NCBI RefSeq assembly: GCF_001540865.1
Contig: NC_033627.1
Coordinates: 9,649,267-9,713,266 of the forward strand
From: Ananas comosus
Lineage: Eukaryota; Streptophyta; Magnoliopsida; Poales; Bromeliaceae
DNA length: 64,000 nt
Direction of reading: 5' to 3'
The translations under genes and the position numbers were made by a program. Each line of letters opens with the position of its first letter. Within the stretch, counting starts at the first letter, position 1. The notes below the pieces were generated by a model, which saw only the letters and a program-made list of their open reading frames with translations, was not told the DNA's origin and did no database searches. Positions 1 through 11,945 of the stretch are shown here, in pieces.

Positions 1-133
1 TGATACACTTTAAACCACAGGGTACTAAAGTGATAAAGTGAGAAACCACAGGGTACTAACTTGATACATTTTAAACCACAGGGTACTAAAGTGAAAAAAA
101 TTGAAACCACAAGGGGGCTTTTTGAAGTTTTTC
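1..133. repeat. Right arm of a fold-back Mutator-type element, truncated by window start
   Basis: The arm consists of alternating ~30-bp units built on the phrase AAACCACAGGGTACTAA followed by AGTGATAAAGTGAG or CTTGATACATTTT. It ends in GAAGTTTTTC at 133. The same unit array and the same terminal sequence form the right arm of the complete element at 44157-44590, which has a 9-bp target duplication. The left arm lies outside the window, so the duplication cannot be tested here. Confidence 0.7.
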
Positions 134-194
134 CTAAATTTATTATATAGATATAGATCATTTATAAACCTATATAAAACCACAATATCTTTTG

Positions 195-640
195 CCACGT
201 GGCATGTTACCTTTCATTCTCATGGCTCAACTTTAAATCAAACCATCTTTTTTTTTTCTCAACGCCCAACTCTTCACCTCTCCACTCCTCTAATTACATG
301 CAAGGTGCAACATTTAATTACATGCACCATATTAATAATTTAATTATATGCACCATATTAATATTCTATTAATGAGTGGGTTTTATAACTTTAATCAACT
401 CCTTTCTCCATTAATCTTCCATTCCCTCACTTTTGTAACTCTTTTACATGCATCATAAAAAATTTTTTTACCATGTAACATGTTACCCTTCATTCTCATA
501 GCCCAATTTTAAATCAAACCACCTTCTCCTCTTCTCAACGCCCAACCCTTCACCTCCCTACTCCTCTAATTATATGTAAGGTGCAACAATTAATTACATA
601 CGCCATATTAATATTTTATCAATGAGTGGATTCTAGCTAT
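195..640. repeat. Imperfect local direct duplication, period about 275 bp
   Basis: A block with CTTCATTCTCATGGCTCAA, CTTCTCAACGCCCAAC, CTCCTCTAATTACATG and CCATATTAATATTCTAT (about 205-380) recurs at about 480-630 with scattered substitutions. Nothing in it looks coding. The whole 134-840 stretch is AT-rich and I see no gene in it. Confidence 0.6.
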
Positions 641-840
641 AATTTTATTTTTTTAACAGTTGAATTTAGTCATGCAAATTGGCTATACTTAACATGGTAT
701 AGCTTTCTATATATCAATAACCCGTAAATATAAATTTTATTAAAATTTTTAAATTTTGCTTCTATTATCTACCTGCTGCATCGCGCGGGTCTCTACACTA
801 GTACATATATATAGTTATAAAGATATAGATATAGATTATA

Positions 841-975
841 GGGTTATTTGCATACAGATCCCTGCAAACAGAGTGAATTGCAGAAATATCCTTACAAATT
901 GGAAACTCCATAAGTTGTCCCTGCAAAAGTGCAATGTTATGCAGATATGTCCCTGCTGTTAGAGTCTGTTAGAGA
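841..975 (+). repeat. Left TIR of the MULE
   Basis: It begins GGGTTATTTGCATACAG and matches the reverse complement of 6720-6854 with only about eight mismatches over the outer 125 bp by eye. It contains three spaced copies of CCCTGCAAA-like words, which also occur in the Pack-MULE TIRs. Confidence 0.85.
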
Positions 976-1584
976 AATTTATTTAACCATGATTAGTTAA
1001 TAGTGTGAATTGACTAGTTTGCCCCTCTTATGTTATATCCTATTAACTTACCTAACTAGTATGGTGGGCCCTTAATCCTAGTTGAGTGGAACCAAACCGT
1101 AAGGAAAGCCCTCAGGTGTTCCGCCCGAGAGCGCGAGGAGAGTGACCGCGATGCAAGGAAAGCGCCCGCGATCGAGGAGGTTTAGTGCTCGTCTTCCTCG
1201 CGCAACAACGAGGTTCAGATCAACGAGGTTTATTGCTCGTCTTCCTCTTCCTCTTCCTATTCCTCTTCCTCTAGCTTCAGATCTACCATTACTAGAGTAT
1301 TTTCCATCATACTCATCAACGAGGTGTATTGCTCCTCTGATTGTTAGTTTTTTCTATTACTAGAGCAAGGTTAGTGCACTACATACTATAAATCAAAAAC
1401 TTGATTTATCTGATTGTTAGTTTTGGAAAAAAAAACCTAGTATTTTAGGTTAATTTTTTAAAATAATTTTGGTCTTAAGAAGTAGGCTTGAATCATCTAA
1501 GTTAGATCTATATAATTATTGTCATATTTTCATAAAGCATACGAGTATAGAGCCTAGTCTTTTTTTTTTTTGTTTCTACAGTGG

Positions 1585-4500
1585 CAGTTTGATAATAGAT
1601 AGGAAGGAGCATGGTTTTTTCCAAGTGAAGTTCAATTATGCTGGGTATTTTAAAATAGTAAAAACTGTATGTGGACTGAGATATTGTGATGGTAAGAAGC
1701 ATTCGTTGATAATAGACCTTGATAGTTACAATCTTACTGAATTTTGTCAAGATGTACGATCACTATGGGATTGAGGTGTTACGGAGAACATTGTTATATG
1801 GTATATAGCAAGAAATGTTAAGCCAAAAAAATTCATTCAAGTAATTTTTGAGCAGGAGTTGATGGCTATATTTTCTATATACAATGACATGAAAGAAGCA
1901 GAAATTTTTATAACTATTCAGTCGCAAAGCATTCCATTAAACTATAATGGTGAAAAAACTCTAACACAAGAAGGCAATATTGATATGATTGATGATAACA
2001 TTGTAGGTGTTGGTGAAGGTGCTGGTGAAGGTGCTGGTGAAGATATTGGTGGAGCAATTGGTGAAAATGTTGGTCAAGTCGCTGAAGAAGCAGTTGATGA
2101 AGATATTGGTGAAAATATTGGTGAAGCATTTGGTGAAGATGTTGGTCAAGTTGCTAAAGAACCAGTTGATGAATCAGATGCAATGTTAAGTGAAGATAGC
2201 TTTCGTTCTCTTAAAACTGATGATTCTGATTTAAAGGATAATATGGATCATGTGGGAACATTTTCATATGATGTGAATAACCCTTTTATGGAAGTAGGAG
2301 CAAAATATACAAATGTAGGTTCATTTAGAGATGCATTCACTCATTGTGCCCTACTAAATGAGTTTGAGTATAACCTACAAAAAAGTGATCTTTTGAGGGT
2401 AACTGCAACGTGCGCAAAATCTAATTGCACGTGACGAATCCATGCATCTCGACTTCAAGATTCCTTAGTTTTTCAGGTAATACCAACATTATCCTATTTT
2501 CACTTTTCATTCTTGAATGTACTTTTAGTATCATTCATTTATAAATGAAAGTTGCTGATATTTCTAACTAACATTTACGTGATAGATAAAGACTTTACAA
2601 GGAGAGCACACATGCACGTCGGCCAATAGGTATCGGAACAAAGTGGCAACACAATCATGGGTGTGCAATAGGGTTATTGAGTGGCTACGGTTGGAAGGAG
2701 ATTTATCTACAACTGAATTGCAGAAGTGACTATAATAAAAATATTATGTGGACTTGACCTATTCCAAGATATTTAGGGGAAAAGAAATGACATTGTCTAA
2801 GATTCATGGGCATTGGGAGTATTCGTATCAAAGAATCTACGATTTTAAAGAGGAAATTGTTAGAAGAAATCCCAGCAGCCACGTGGAGGTAAAGCTGCAA
2901 GTGATTAATGGAGAGCATCATTTTCAGCGAATTTTTCTTGCATTTGGTCCATGCATACAAGGATTCCTCAATGGATGTAGACCTTATATTGCATTAGATG
3001 GATGTCATCTCCAAGAAAAGTATAGAGGAGTTTTGATATCGGCCACAAGTATTGACGGAAACAAATCAATTTTTCCCGTCGTTTTTGGTGCTGTGGAGTC
3101 GGAGAACTCGAATAGTTGGGAATGGTTTCTTCATGGGTTGAAGGCAGCTATAGGAGAATCCGAAGGCCTAGTATTCTCCTCAGATAGACAAAAAGGCTTA
3201 GATGAGGCCGTTCAAGTTGTATATCCAAGAGTTGAACATAGAGAATGCATGCGCCATCTTTATGCCAATTTCAAAAAAAAATTTCGTGGGGACTGCTATA
3301 GAGACAATCTGTGGGCTGCAGCAGGAGCATATACACCTAATGTTTACGAAACTAGCATCACTAAGGTGTATGAAGCAAATCCAATGGCTATTGAATACTT
3401 GCGGCAAAACCATAGTTATTTGTGGAGCCGAAGTAAATTTGGAACGATGGCTAAGTGTGATTACTTGACTAACAATATTTCTGAATCATTCAATGCATGG
3501 ATATCCAATGATAGGCATAGACCATTGATTGATATGCTTGATACTCTCCGGCAAAAAATAATGGTTAAGATGGAGGATAGAAGAAATAGAGCAAGAAAAT
3601 GGGATCATGAAATCGTACCAACGGTTCTCAAATATATAAACAATATAAGCAAGGTAGTACACTGATTTATACTATCTAATGCAGTATACTGAGTTTTTCT
3701 TTACCTTTAAGCTATAGTCTAATTACTTTGGCCTTTTCATACACTGATTTATGCTATCTAATGCAGTACATAGATTTTTTTTCTTTACCTTTAAGCTATA
3801 GGAAGTTGCAGTACACTGATTATGCTATCCATCTTCACAATTTTAGGGTTTGGGTCAATATGAGGTGCTATGGAGTGATAAATTCTCAGCAGAAGTGATT
3901 GGAGCTCAATCAAGGTTTGAAGTTAGATTATATGATATGCAGTGTAGCTGCAGATTATGGCAAGTGAAAGGTGTGTCATGCATTCATTCAATGGCAGTAA
4001 TAGGTAAATTAAAACATGAAAAGTAGGAAAAATATGTGCACCCATATTTTACAGTCGCCAAATATAAGGAGGCCTATGCTAGTTCCATTGCACCATTACC
4101 CAGTTGTGATCAATGGGTAAAGATTGACATCGGTCATCGTGTATTACCTCCTATTTTAAATAGGCCAGCTGGAAGACCCCGAAACAAGCGAATTAGAGCA
4201 CCGGATGAGATGGCAATTAGGAAAAGGCATCGATGCAAAAGATGCAATAAGTTAGGCCACCGTGCAAAAACATGCAAGAACCCTGTCGATGCGAATCAAC
4301 AGCCTGCTGCAGGACCATCTCAAGCAGCGAATCAACAACCTGCTGCAGTACCATCTCAAGAAGCGAATCTGTCACGCCCCGCCCCGAATCCACTACCAAT
4401 TTGGCACGGTTCGGGCGCGCCGGACGGACCGCCGAACGGACAGCATCTCTCCTGTCCGCCCAAGGCTGAACAACCTGATTAAGTACAATTAAGCGCACAG

Positions 4501-4883
4501 GAGTTTGCTTAAACAACATACATGATCAATACGATGCACACAAGTGCACTATAACTAAGAGCAAGAACCACAAGTGAATGTACAAGTGTATAAAGAGAGA
4601 TAGTCTAACTATTACAACCATTCAACATAATTAACTTAGACATAAAAAGAAACCCGGTTGCTTTGGGATGACACCCCCCACCTTTCATCTCTGTGCACAG
4701 CCCTTACTGAGCATTAGGCGGCCTATAGGACCACCACAAGTAGGTAATGAGCACTCTAAAGCACCAATTCTAGCAGGGAATACGCACTCTGAACCACCAT
4801 CTCAAGCAAGTATTAGCAGTGGCACAAGGTACTATGCTGACCAACAATGTTCACTTTCAACTTTTTTGTCTTTGCTACCATAG
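1585..4883 (+). pseudogene. MuDR/MULE transposase, interrupted and decayed
   Basis: Domains appear in the usual order. An N-terminal block (1590-1775, FNYAGYF..., IDLDSYNLTEF) is followed by acidic Gly/Glu/Val repeats (about 1990-2170) and a MuDR-type DNA-binding block beginning NPFMEVGAKY (2280-2475). Intron 2477-2585 has GT/AG ends and joins VFQ to IKTL. The catalytic region (2748-3653) contains ALDGCHLQEKYRG, a SSDRQKGLDEAV block and LTNNISESFNAWI. Intron 3654-3846 follows. A SWIM finger (CSCRLWQ..., then CIH; about 3940-3990) and a CX2CX4HX4C knuckle (RCKRCNKLGHRAKTC, about 4220-4275) end the recognisable part. Breaks: TGA at 2432-2434 where the family has Trp before RIHASRL, stops near 2728-2737, a stop near 4024, a frame change after 1774, and an LTR fragment inserted at 4371. 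A possible C-terminal tail resumes at about 4706-4883. Confidence 0.85.
4371..4705 (-). mobile_element. LTR fragment of a gypsy-type element
   Basis: It opens abruptly with TGTCACGCCCCGCCCCGAAT inside the Gln/Pro-rich tail of the MULE transposase. Reverse-complemented, it ends like the solo LTRs at 15360-17844 and 49901-52792: a GGACAG...CTGTCC stem, then TTCGGCGG, CGCCCGAAC and a terminal GTGACA. The right boundary is not defined and I found no right copy of the left flank GAATC, so this is a truncated LTR or one with an eroded junction. Confidence 0.5.
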
Positions 4884-5029
4884 TAACTATATAAAAACTA
4901 CAGGCGTAGAGGAAAGAGGGTAGCATCGAGATCAAGACACTTGCAGTCGCAAGAAGAAAGTGCTATTTCTGAAATTGATGCACTTGGTTGTCTAGAAAAT
5001 TAAATTAAGATTTGGTTTAGACAAACAGT

Positions 5030-5560
5030 TGATGTAGTGAAAGCCTTATTTTGGTCGGTTTGAATGGATGTAGTGAAAGCCTTATTTTTGTATGTTTGAA
5101 TGGATGTAGTGAAAGCCATATTTTGATATGTACTTAAAATCGTGGGTACTTGATGCTTGAAATAGTAGGTACTTGAAATGAAACTTGATGCAATGTGTTG
5201 TGGATGCAGTTGTTTTGGTATTGGTTTGAAACTTGATGCAATGTGTTGTGGATGCAGTTGTTTTGGTATTGGTTTGAAACTTGAATAGCAGTTCGTTTGA
5301 AAGTTGATGCAATATGTTGTTGATGCAATGAACCTTTGTCTTTGTATTGGTTTGAAACTTGAATAGCAGTTGTTTTGGTTTGAATAGATATGTGTAGCGG
5401 ATACTATGTGTTGTGGATGCGATACCTTTGTCTTTGTTTTGGTTTGAAACTTGAATATCTGTGGATACTATGATTTGGTTCGATAGCTGTGGATACAATG
5501 TTTTCAATAGATATGTGTTGTATTTGGTTCAATAGCAGTTGTTTTTTGTTTTGGTTTGTA
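5030..5560. repeat. Degenerate minisatellite 3' of the transposase
   Basis: Imperfect repeats of a ~50-bp unit are built from GGTTTGAAACTTGATGCAA, TGTGTTGTGGATGCAG and TTGTTTTGGTATT. Two adjacent units (about 5180-5280) are almost identical; outer copies are rearranged. Long reading frames on - here are translations of the repeat and are not called. Confidence 0.75.
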
Positions 5561-5564
5561 TTGA

Positions 5565-5953
5565 ATTGAAACTTGATGCAATAGCTGTGGATACTATGTT
5601 TTCCAAATCTTTATTACTCTGCAAAATGTAAGTAGAATTAAAGTTGTTTTATCACTAACTATCAATACATTACAACAAGTACAAGGATTACTGTTTTATC
5701 ACTCACATTTTATTACATTGTCAAACTAAACAAGATATTCACCAATACTAAACATACANATTGAAACTTGATGCAATAGCTGTGGATACTATGTTTTCCA
5801 AATCTTTATTACTCTGCAAAATGTAAGTAGAATTAAAGTTGTTTTATCACTAACTATCAATACATTACAACAAGTACAAGGATTACTGTTTTATCACTCA
5901 CATTTTATTACATTGTCAAACTAAACAAGATATTCACCAATACTAAACATACA
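5565..5953. other. 194-bp exact-looking duplication flanking a single N (probable assembly seam)
   Basis: Bases 5565-5758 reappear at 5760-5953 with an offset of 195, and the only base between the copies is the N at 5759. I saw no mismatch between the copies. Such a perfect duplication across an ambiguous base is typical of two contig ends joined without merging their overlap, so the true sequence probably has one copy. Confidence 0.75.
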
Positions 5954-6325
5954 AGCAGCTTAAGTAGAAATAAAGTTTTCTTTTCTAACTTCTGAATACG
6001 ATGCTCCACTGCTTCTTGAAATGCTTGTACTTGGTATTTCAAGTCAACAGTATTGTCGTGTGAATCATCAATCCAACCAAAATAATTACAGTGCTCATTA
6101 CTCTGCAAAATATAAAACTAATTAGTAAATGATTAAAATTTAAAGTTAGGGTTAAATATAGCAGATAATGCAAAAAAATTGTCTTACCCCCCAATTTGGA
6201 CACCTATAGAACCGACGACCTCTAGTGTGCGGTTGCTTTGAAACCCAAATTCTACATGTTTTAAAACAATCACACTTAGGAATTTGGTTGCTCGAAGAAG
6301 AATCCGCTGATCTTTCACTCATCAT
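5908..6325 (-). CDS. GRF-type zinc-finger protein inside the MULE (two exons, 110 aa)
   Basis: Exon 1 runs 6325-6188 and exon 2 6102-5908, with the intron (6187-6103) bounded by GT and AG in phase 0. ATG at 6325 is followed directly by a second ATG and a Ser-rich start. Residues 18-58 form a GRF zinc finger: CDCFKTC, then GRRFYRCPNWG (36-46), then HCNYFGWID (50-58). A likely coiled coil follows (about 62-85), and then a hydrophobic C-terminal segment (about 89-108) that could be a membrane anchor. GRF fingers bind nucleic acid in several families; the role of this short plant type is unknown to me. No stop or frameshift is visible, unlike the convergent transposase. Its 3' half lies in the 194-bp duplicated seam. 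It may be a MULE accessory gene or a captured host gene. Confidence 0.7.
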
Positions 6326-6479
6326 AAAAATATTAGAAGAGAAAAAAGATTGAAAAATAAAATTGCTGAGATTTAACAGATAAAAATGAGAGAAGAAGCA
6401 AAATAGTGTATCAACAAAGGAGAAAATAGCAAAAAAAGAGATGTATGAAATGTTGCAATGGAGTGATAAATTTATAGAG

Positions 6480-6719
6480 GAAGAATATGACCGTTAGGGT
6501 CATTTTTAGGGACATTTCTGTACAACTTTATTAATTTGGATTTTTGGAGGGATATAATTGTGAGGGCAAAATGGACATTTCACTTATAAAGAACAAAGAT
6601 GACCGTTGGCATTTTTGTGAGGATATTTTTGCAAATGTTTATCAGTTAGGGTTTTTGAAGGGATATATTTGTGAGGGCAAAACTATCATTTCACCGATTC
6701 ACTGTTAAAAAATAAGTAG
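6480..6719. repeat. Subterminal direct repeats next to the right MULE TIR
   Basis: Two ~115-bp imperfect copies each start GACCGTT, contain AGGGATATA and end GTGAGGGCAAAA plus a TTTCAC word (about 6490-6582 and 6601-6695). Subterminal repeats of this kind are often transposase-binding arrays in DNA transposons; that role is inferred. Confidence 0.5.
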
Positions 6720-6854
6720 TTCACTAACAGATGTTAACCGCAGGGACATATCTGCATAACATTGCACTTTTGCAGGGATAACTTATGGAGTTTCCAATTT
6801 GCAGGGATATTTCTGCAATTCACTATGTTTGCAGGGACCTGTATGCAAATAACC
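6720..6854 (-). repeat. Right TIR of the MULE
   Basis: It is the inverted partner of 841-975 and ends CTGTATGCAAATAACC. Its last base pair differs from the left end (G instead of C at 6855 if the TIR were one base longer). Confidence 0.85.
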
Positions 6855-6870
6855 GATCTATATATATATA

Positions 6871-7130
6871 GCAGGGCTATTGTGCTATTAGGAACACACA
6901 TCAGCCCATATGCTCATAACTTCCTAACCGTCCATCAAATTTGATGAATTGTTAGGATGAGGGAGAGAAAACTTGAGAAGAAATTAGGTGTCTCAATTTT
7001 TCTTCTCTCTGAATTTATCCTCAATTTCTCTTCTCTCTGTCATCCTAATCATCCATCAAAATTGATGGATGTAGAGAAAGTTAGGAGCACATGAACTGTT
7101 ATGCTCCTAATAGCACACTATCCCTACTAC
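6871..7130. mobile_element. Microsatellite-embedded MITE, end type B, pyrimidine core
   Basis: Inverted ends read GCAGGGCTATTGTGCTATTA on the left and the reverse of TGCTCCTAATAGCACACTA on the right. The element is flanked by TATATA on both sides. The core has two TTTCTCTTCTCTCT stretches and an inverted CCATCAAATTTGATG word. The element at 57605-57856 has the same ends and core. Confidence 0.65.
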
Positions 7131-7137
7131 ATATATA

Positions 7138-10105
7138 GTGCAGAGTTACTATTGGAAGCATAGAGGATTTAATGCTTCCAACTTTTTGATCCTTGGATCA
7201 AAAATTGTACAGTTCGGATAATTGCGGTCCCCCCTATGATTGAGTAGTACCCCTAGAGTTTAGTGGTCCCCACAGGGTAATTGTTACGCTCTGGATTACT
7301 CGTTTCCCCGGACACGCCGACAAATCCGCCGTATACAAAGGAATTTTTCCTGTATACGAAGCGATAGCTGTACCTGTAATCATACAACATTACAACCAGT
7401 AGTATAGAGCTGCCAAAGAGAATACATAAATAATAACAGAAGTTCACTATACATACATAGCATCTAGGTATACAAAACGCTCGCTCCAGCGAGATACAAC
7501 ATAAGTATGTATAAGAACCCAAAAACTAACACTACCTGCAGCGGGTATGTCTCTAAGTCAGCAGCAACTGGGAAGGGATCTAACTCGCGACTCCCTTTCC
7601 ACGATCTGTCTCCGCAACAGCAGTAGCCGAAGAGGAGGGCTCTGCAAAAGATCCACAACTGGGCGTGAGAACTACTACAAAAAGAAGTAGTCCTCAGTGG
7701 GTACCGCTACCGACCTCAACGGTTCACCCACTAAGTCTACAGAAAGTATGCTCAATGATAGTAAAAGAACTGGAAACAATCTGCAGTTACATGCCACTAT
7801 ACTATCATGATCGAACACTACTATCTGTAGAATAATGCAATCTCTTACCCAATCTCACTAGGGACTGTGAATACACCCGTCCCGCCTGTCGAAGTTACAC
7901 AGCTACCTCCACGCTAGGCCGTCCGTGGAGAGCAAGTCCAATCAGGACACAACGACACCAATGCAAATGCACAAAGCCCGACTCCTGAGTGGCACTCGTG
8001 GGCGCTACCTAACCGAGTATGCAAGAGTATTTCTGTCGAGCTCAATCAGGCTCTCACAGGCTATAGTCAAAGTAAACAGGGTCTAACAACCGAAATCACG
8101 TGCCCTCGGCACAATCTAATGCAAATACAGTAATCTTGGTCTATCGTCAACCTCAACGGCACCCGACAGTCCGGAACAGCCTAAACACTACTGTAAAAAT
8201 AAGCTCGGCATCTCAGCACAAGCGCAAATACATTCTACACTATCTTGAGTATCCACCACCAACAAACTGCGGCGATACAAACAAACTACAGCTCCTAAGC
8301 TATCCGCGTATCAAATGCGCACTGATAGCGTGGATACGAACCGCAACAGCTTCAGAAACTATCCGAATATGAAATGCGCACTAACAACGTAGATACGAAA
8401 TGCAACAGCTTCAGAAGCGATCTGAGTATCAAATGCGCATTAACAGCGTAGATACGAACCGCAACAGCTTAAGGAGCTATCTGATAGTTTTTAGACATGA
8501 CAGTGTAGAACCTACAGTTGAAGATTACTCGAGCTCGGCATCCTAGCAAGAGCGTAAATGCATTCTACACTAATATGGGTATCCACTGCCCAAAAACTGC
8601 AGTGATACAAACAAACTACGGCTCCTAGAGCTAGATCTGGTAATTTTAACCTATGACGGTGTAGAATCGCTAGTTTTCTCCTAAGTCAATTACAAGTTCA
8701 ATATGTATATTTAAAATAACATTTTAAGCTCCAAATTCAGATTTCAATAAGCATGCAAATATATTAATTTGAGCTAATTAATATGATATACAAGACCAAG
8801 ATACATGTCGACAATAACTAGACTTAGAAGGAAACCCGTAAAATCCGATAAGCATCATTAACCCACCTCAACATAAGCTCAACGACAGTCCAAACCTCTG
8901 GAAACCCTGTCGAGATCAGCCGAGATCACCCAAAACCAGTAACAAAGCTACTCCAAAGATCTAAACACTAAAAGCACCAAAAATCAATAAAAATCCAAAA
9001 TTCCGCACTTAAGCATAAAGTAGCTTCAATCTCAATGTCAACTTCACATTCCAATCTTCAAATCTAGTGAAGTAAGGTTCCAAAACCTGTGAACTATGAT
9101 AGAGTATCACCCTCTGGTCCAAAATCCAACTCCTCCAAAGATTGCATCAAGAAAATCCAAAAACTCTCAATTTCAGCTCAAACATCACAGCAGCTCAGAG
9201 AAACAAACATTTGACAATGCTAACCTCAATTAAATGTCGTCAAAATGGGCTCCACGAAATCTTCAGGAAGTCTTCTAACCAGCAAACCAAATTTTGTGGC
9301 AAACGGAGCTTCCTACATTGCACACGAGCCAAAACGCCGAAGGTTGCTGCTGGAATTCTGCTGAAACTGCAGTCTTCAAGGTGGAAAGTATGCAAATTGG
9401 GAAAATTTGGAGTAATTTGAGGGGTTGCAATGAAAATTTGGCCTTCCCTGTGAAGAAGAGGTGAAAAGGGTTCACAGGGATCGAACACCACCTATTTATA
9501 GTAAGGTGAAAGGGTGAAATAAGCCTCAAGAACAAGAGCTATAAACCTGTTGTTCCTGCAGAAAACAGGACTTTCGGGCGCCCGAAACCATGTTCTAGGC
9601 ATCCGAATCCTCCACGCTACACAAAGCTCCCACTTCGGTTCCTCCGCCTGCTGTGTGCTGTGCCCAAAACGTGGTCCGGCGGACCTCACCTACCACCTTA
9701 CACGTGTCAGCACAATCGATATTCACGATGTGAATTTTCGGACCCACTTCTGGGCGCCTGAAACCAGGATCCGAATTGGCTTCCAGTTCTGCTCAGACAA
9801 GTACTCAAGTTTTGGGTGACCCAAACCCAGTTCTGGGCGCCCGAAACTGGAAAAACTCTAGTTTTTCTTATTTGAGTGCAACGAGTCCATTTCTGCATCT
9901 ATTTCATACAGAAACGACTCCGACTCAGTTCGACACTCTCTAGATGTGTTGACCGGTCACTAGTATTGTAGCCAATCCGATCCAAAGCTCCGGAACAGTA
10001 CAGTAATAGTATTAATTCAAATATTAGAAATAATCAAAGGGGGTGATTTAAGGACCAAGAAGTCGGAAGCACCAGATCCTCTATACTTTCGATAGCATAC
10101 TAGCT

Positions 10106-10107
<2 letters not shown>
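7138..10107. mobile_element. Microsatellite-embedded MITE, end type C, split by a solo LTR
   Basis: The left part 7138-7281 and right part 10003-10107 rejoin into a ~250-bp element closely resembling 37490-37732, including CTAGGGTTGAGTGG-like and GGGTAATAGTATTAAT words at the junction. The inverted ends contain AGCATAGAGGAT...ATGCTTCC and its complement. The solo LTR at 7282-10002 sits in the middle. Confidence 0.65.
7282..10002 (-). mobile_element. Solo LTR (2721 bp) of a Del/Tekay-like gypsy family
   Basis: It starts TGTTACGC and ends AGTACA, with GTAAT duplicated at 7277-7281 and 10003-10007. Reading on -, the near-terminal hairpin (7331-7357), the GTGGGTTAATG and GGTTCCTT-like internal words and the TCTCAC...TTTTGCAG block match the LTRs of the full gypsy element at 15049-29950 and the solo LTR at 41954-43917. 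A cluster of GGGCGCCC-centred palindromes lies at 9572-9850. No internal domain is present. Confidence 0.85.

Positions 10108-10194
<87 letters not shown>
10108..10194. repeat. Compound microsatellite (TA)n(GA)n
   Basis: About 49 bp of TA followed by 38 bp of AG. It mirrors the (CT)n(TA)n tract on the other side of the next MITE. Confidence 0.95.
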
Positions 10195-10197
<3 letters not shown>

Positions 10198-10732
10198 GGC
10201 TACTATACTCTTATGAGTATTGGGCCCTTCGTACTCATAAGTTGTTTTTGATGTTGGGGTTTTCGAATCGACGATCCTCACCGTTAAACATGATCTAGAG
10301 TATTTGAAACTTCTAGAAAATAAATTTCGTAATTTTTTGAAATTATTATAAAGTTAATCAAGCGGGTATAAAGTGAACGGTTAAAATCGAACGACATCCT
10401 AAAAATGGATGGTCGGATCCTTCAATTTAAGATCGGAGTTATTGATCTTTATTTAGATAGTGAATAGAATTTTCTATCAAAAATTGAACTTATTCCGATT
10501 CTTTTTCACCGTTAAACTAGCAAATATCTCATACTGGCCGTTAAAAATTGTCAATTTTGTGAGCTTTTGATCGTAAGGTAAATAATATTGAAAAATTATA
10601 AAATTTTGATTTCTAGAAGTTTTAAATGCTCTAAATAATGTTTAACGGTATGGATCGTTGATTCGGAAGCTCTATCTTCGAAAACAACTTATGAGTACGA
10701 AGGCGATCGTACTCATAAGAGTATAGTAGCTG

Positions 10733-10734
<2 letters not shown>
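10195..10734. mobile_element. Microsatellite-embedded MITE, end type A, long core
   Basis: Inverted ends contain GGCTACTATACTCTTATGAG and its complement (ACTCATAAGAGTATAGTAGC). The ~450-bp core (CCGTTAAA, GATCGTAAGGTAAATAATAT, TTTCTAGAAGTTT words) is itself largely inverted. It is shared with 30971-36477 and 36929-37440, which have different ends. Confidence 0.7.

Positions 10735-10806
<72 letters not shown>
10735..10806. repeat. Compound microsatellite (CT)n(TA)n
   Basis: About 34 bp CT followed by about 32 bp TA, in mirror order to 10108-10194. Confidence 0.9.
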
Positions 10807-10809
<3 letters not shown>

Positions 10810-11033
10810 CTAGGCTGGAATACTATTAATAGTACCAATGACTTGGTGCTATTAAGTTTTCCGCCCTTGGATTAAAAGATGTGCGGTTAGGATGATGTAG
10901 GCCCCCTAGGGTTGAGTGGGTGGTTGGTTGAATAGTATAATCTAACGGGTAAAAATAATCAAAAGGGTTAACTTAACGGCAGAAAACTTGATAGCACCAA
11001 GTGCTTAGTGCTATCGATAGCATAGCAACCGGA
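10807..11033. mobile_element. Microsatellite-embedded MITE, end type E, short core
   Basis: Inverted segments GGTGCTATTAAGTTTTCCGC and GCAGAAAACTTGATAGCACC lie near the two ends. The core has CTAGGGTTGAGTGG and a TAATCTAACGGG word shared with the short-core MITEs at 30448, 30699, 36623 and 37490. Confidence 0.65.
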
Positions 11034-11440
<407 letters not shown>

Positions 11441-11945
11441 GACTTCTTCTCTCTCCTCTTTTTTTGTCTTTTCTTTTTTCTTTTCTCTTTCTCTTTCTTC
11501 CTTTTCTCTCGTCTTCTTCCCAGGCTACCTCCCTCCCTCTACAGTGAATGCTTCACCTCTTCTCTTCTTCCCCAATCTCTCTCCCTCTCCCTCTCCTGTG
11601 GAATCGTGGAGCTCCTCCGTATCTTTGAGCGCTGTCGAGACGCCAGAGAAGAAGGGGAGGAGGAGGAAGGGGAGGAGGGAGGAGGGTTGTGGAGGCGTAG
11701 GTGTTGGGCGAGGAGAGCAAGGAGCGCGCTAGGATATTTGGGGAGGGTTTGGGGGCCGCGGAGCGGCGCGGGGGATGACGACACCATGGGGAGTATGAAG
11801 AAGAAGCAGCGTTGGAGAGATGATCTCATAGCAACATTTTTTTTTTTAATCCAGATCTTCCCTTTCCATAGTACAAAGCACACACGTTTGTTTTGTGCTT
11901 TCTTAATTTTTTTTCTTTTTTTCTTTTTTTCTTTTTTTTTTTGAT
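11441..11945. other. Pyrimidine tract and GC-rich, gene-like but unidentified segment
   Basis: A CT-rich tract (11445-11590) is followed by a GC- and purine-rich block (11600-11800) with open frames on both strands, then T-rich runs. It looks like a 5' UTR/first-exon remnant of a grass- or monocot-type gene, but neither strand gives a protein I recognise and the composition alone explains the open frames. I do not call a gene. Confidence 0.3.

Larger units (their letters stand above)
841..6854 (+). mobile_element. Mutator-like element (MULE), formerly autonomous
   Basis: Long terminal inverted repeats (841-975 and 6720-6854) bracket a broken MULE transposase on + and a GRF zinc-finger ORF on -. 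The two genes converge, as mudrA and mudrB do in maize MuDR. The ends read GGTTATTTGCATACAG inward. A clean 9-bp duplication is not visible; GATTATA on the left and GATCTATA on the right may be a decayed one. The TIR family is related to that of the Pack-MULE at 31203-36162, so this element type could have supplied transposase to it. Nested inside is a short LTR fragment (about 4371-4705). Confidence 0.85.

Noticed and set aside
2007..2189. Overlapping frames in the Gly/Glu repeat of the MULE transposase
   Set aside because: They are shadow frames of a low-complexity repeat; only the frame continuous with flanking transposase domains is used.
832..6863. A clean 9-bp target duplication for the MULE at 841-6854
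   Set aside because: The flanks do not match over 9 bp; only GATTATA/GATCTATA similarity in AT-rich DNA.
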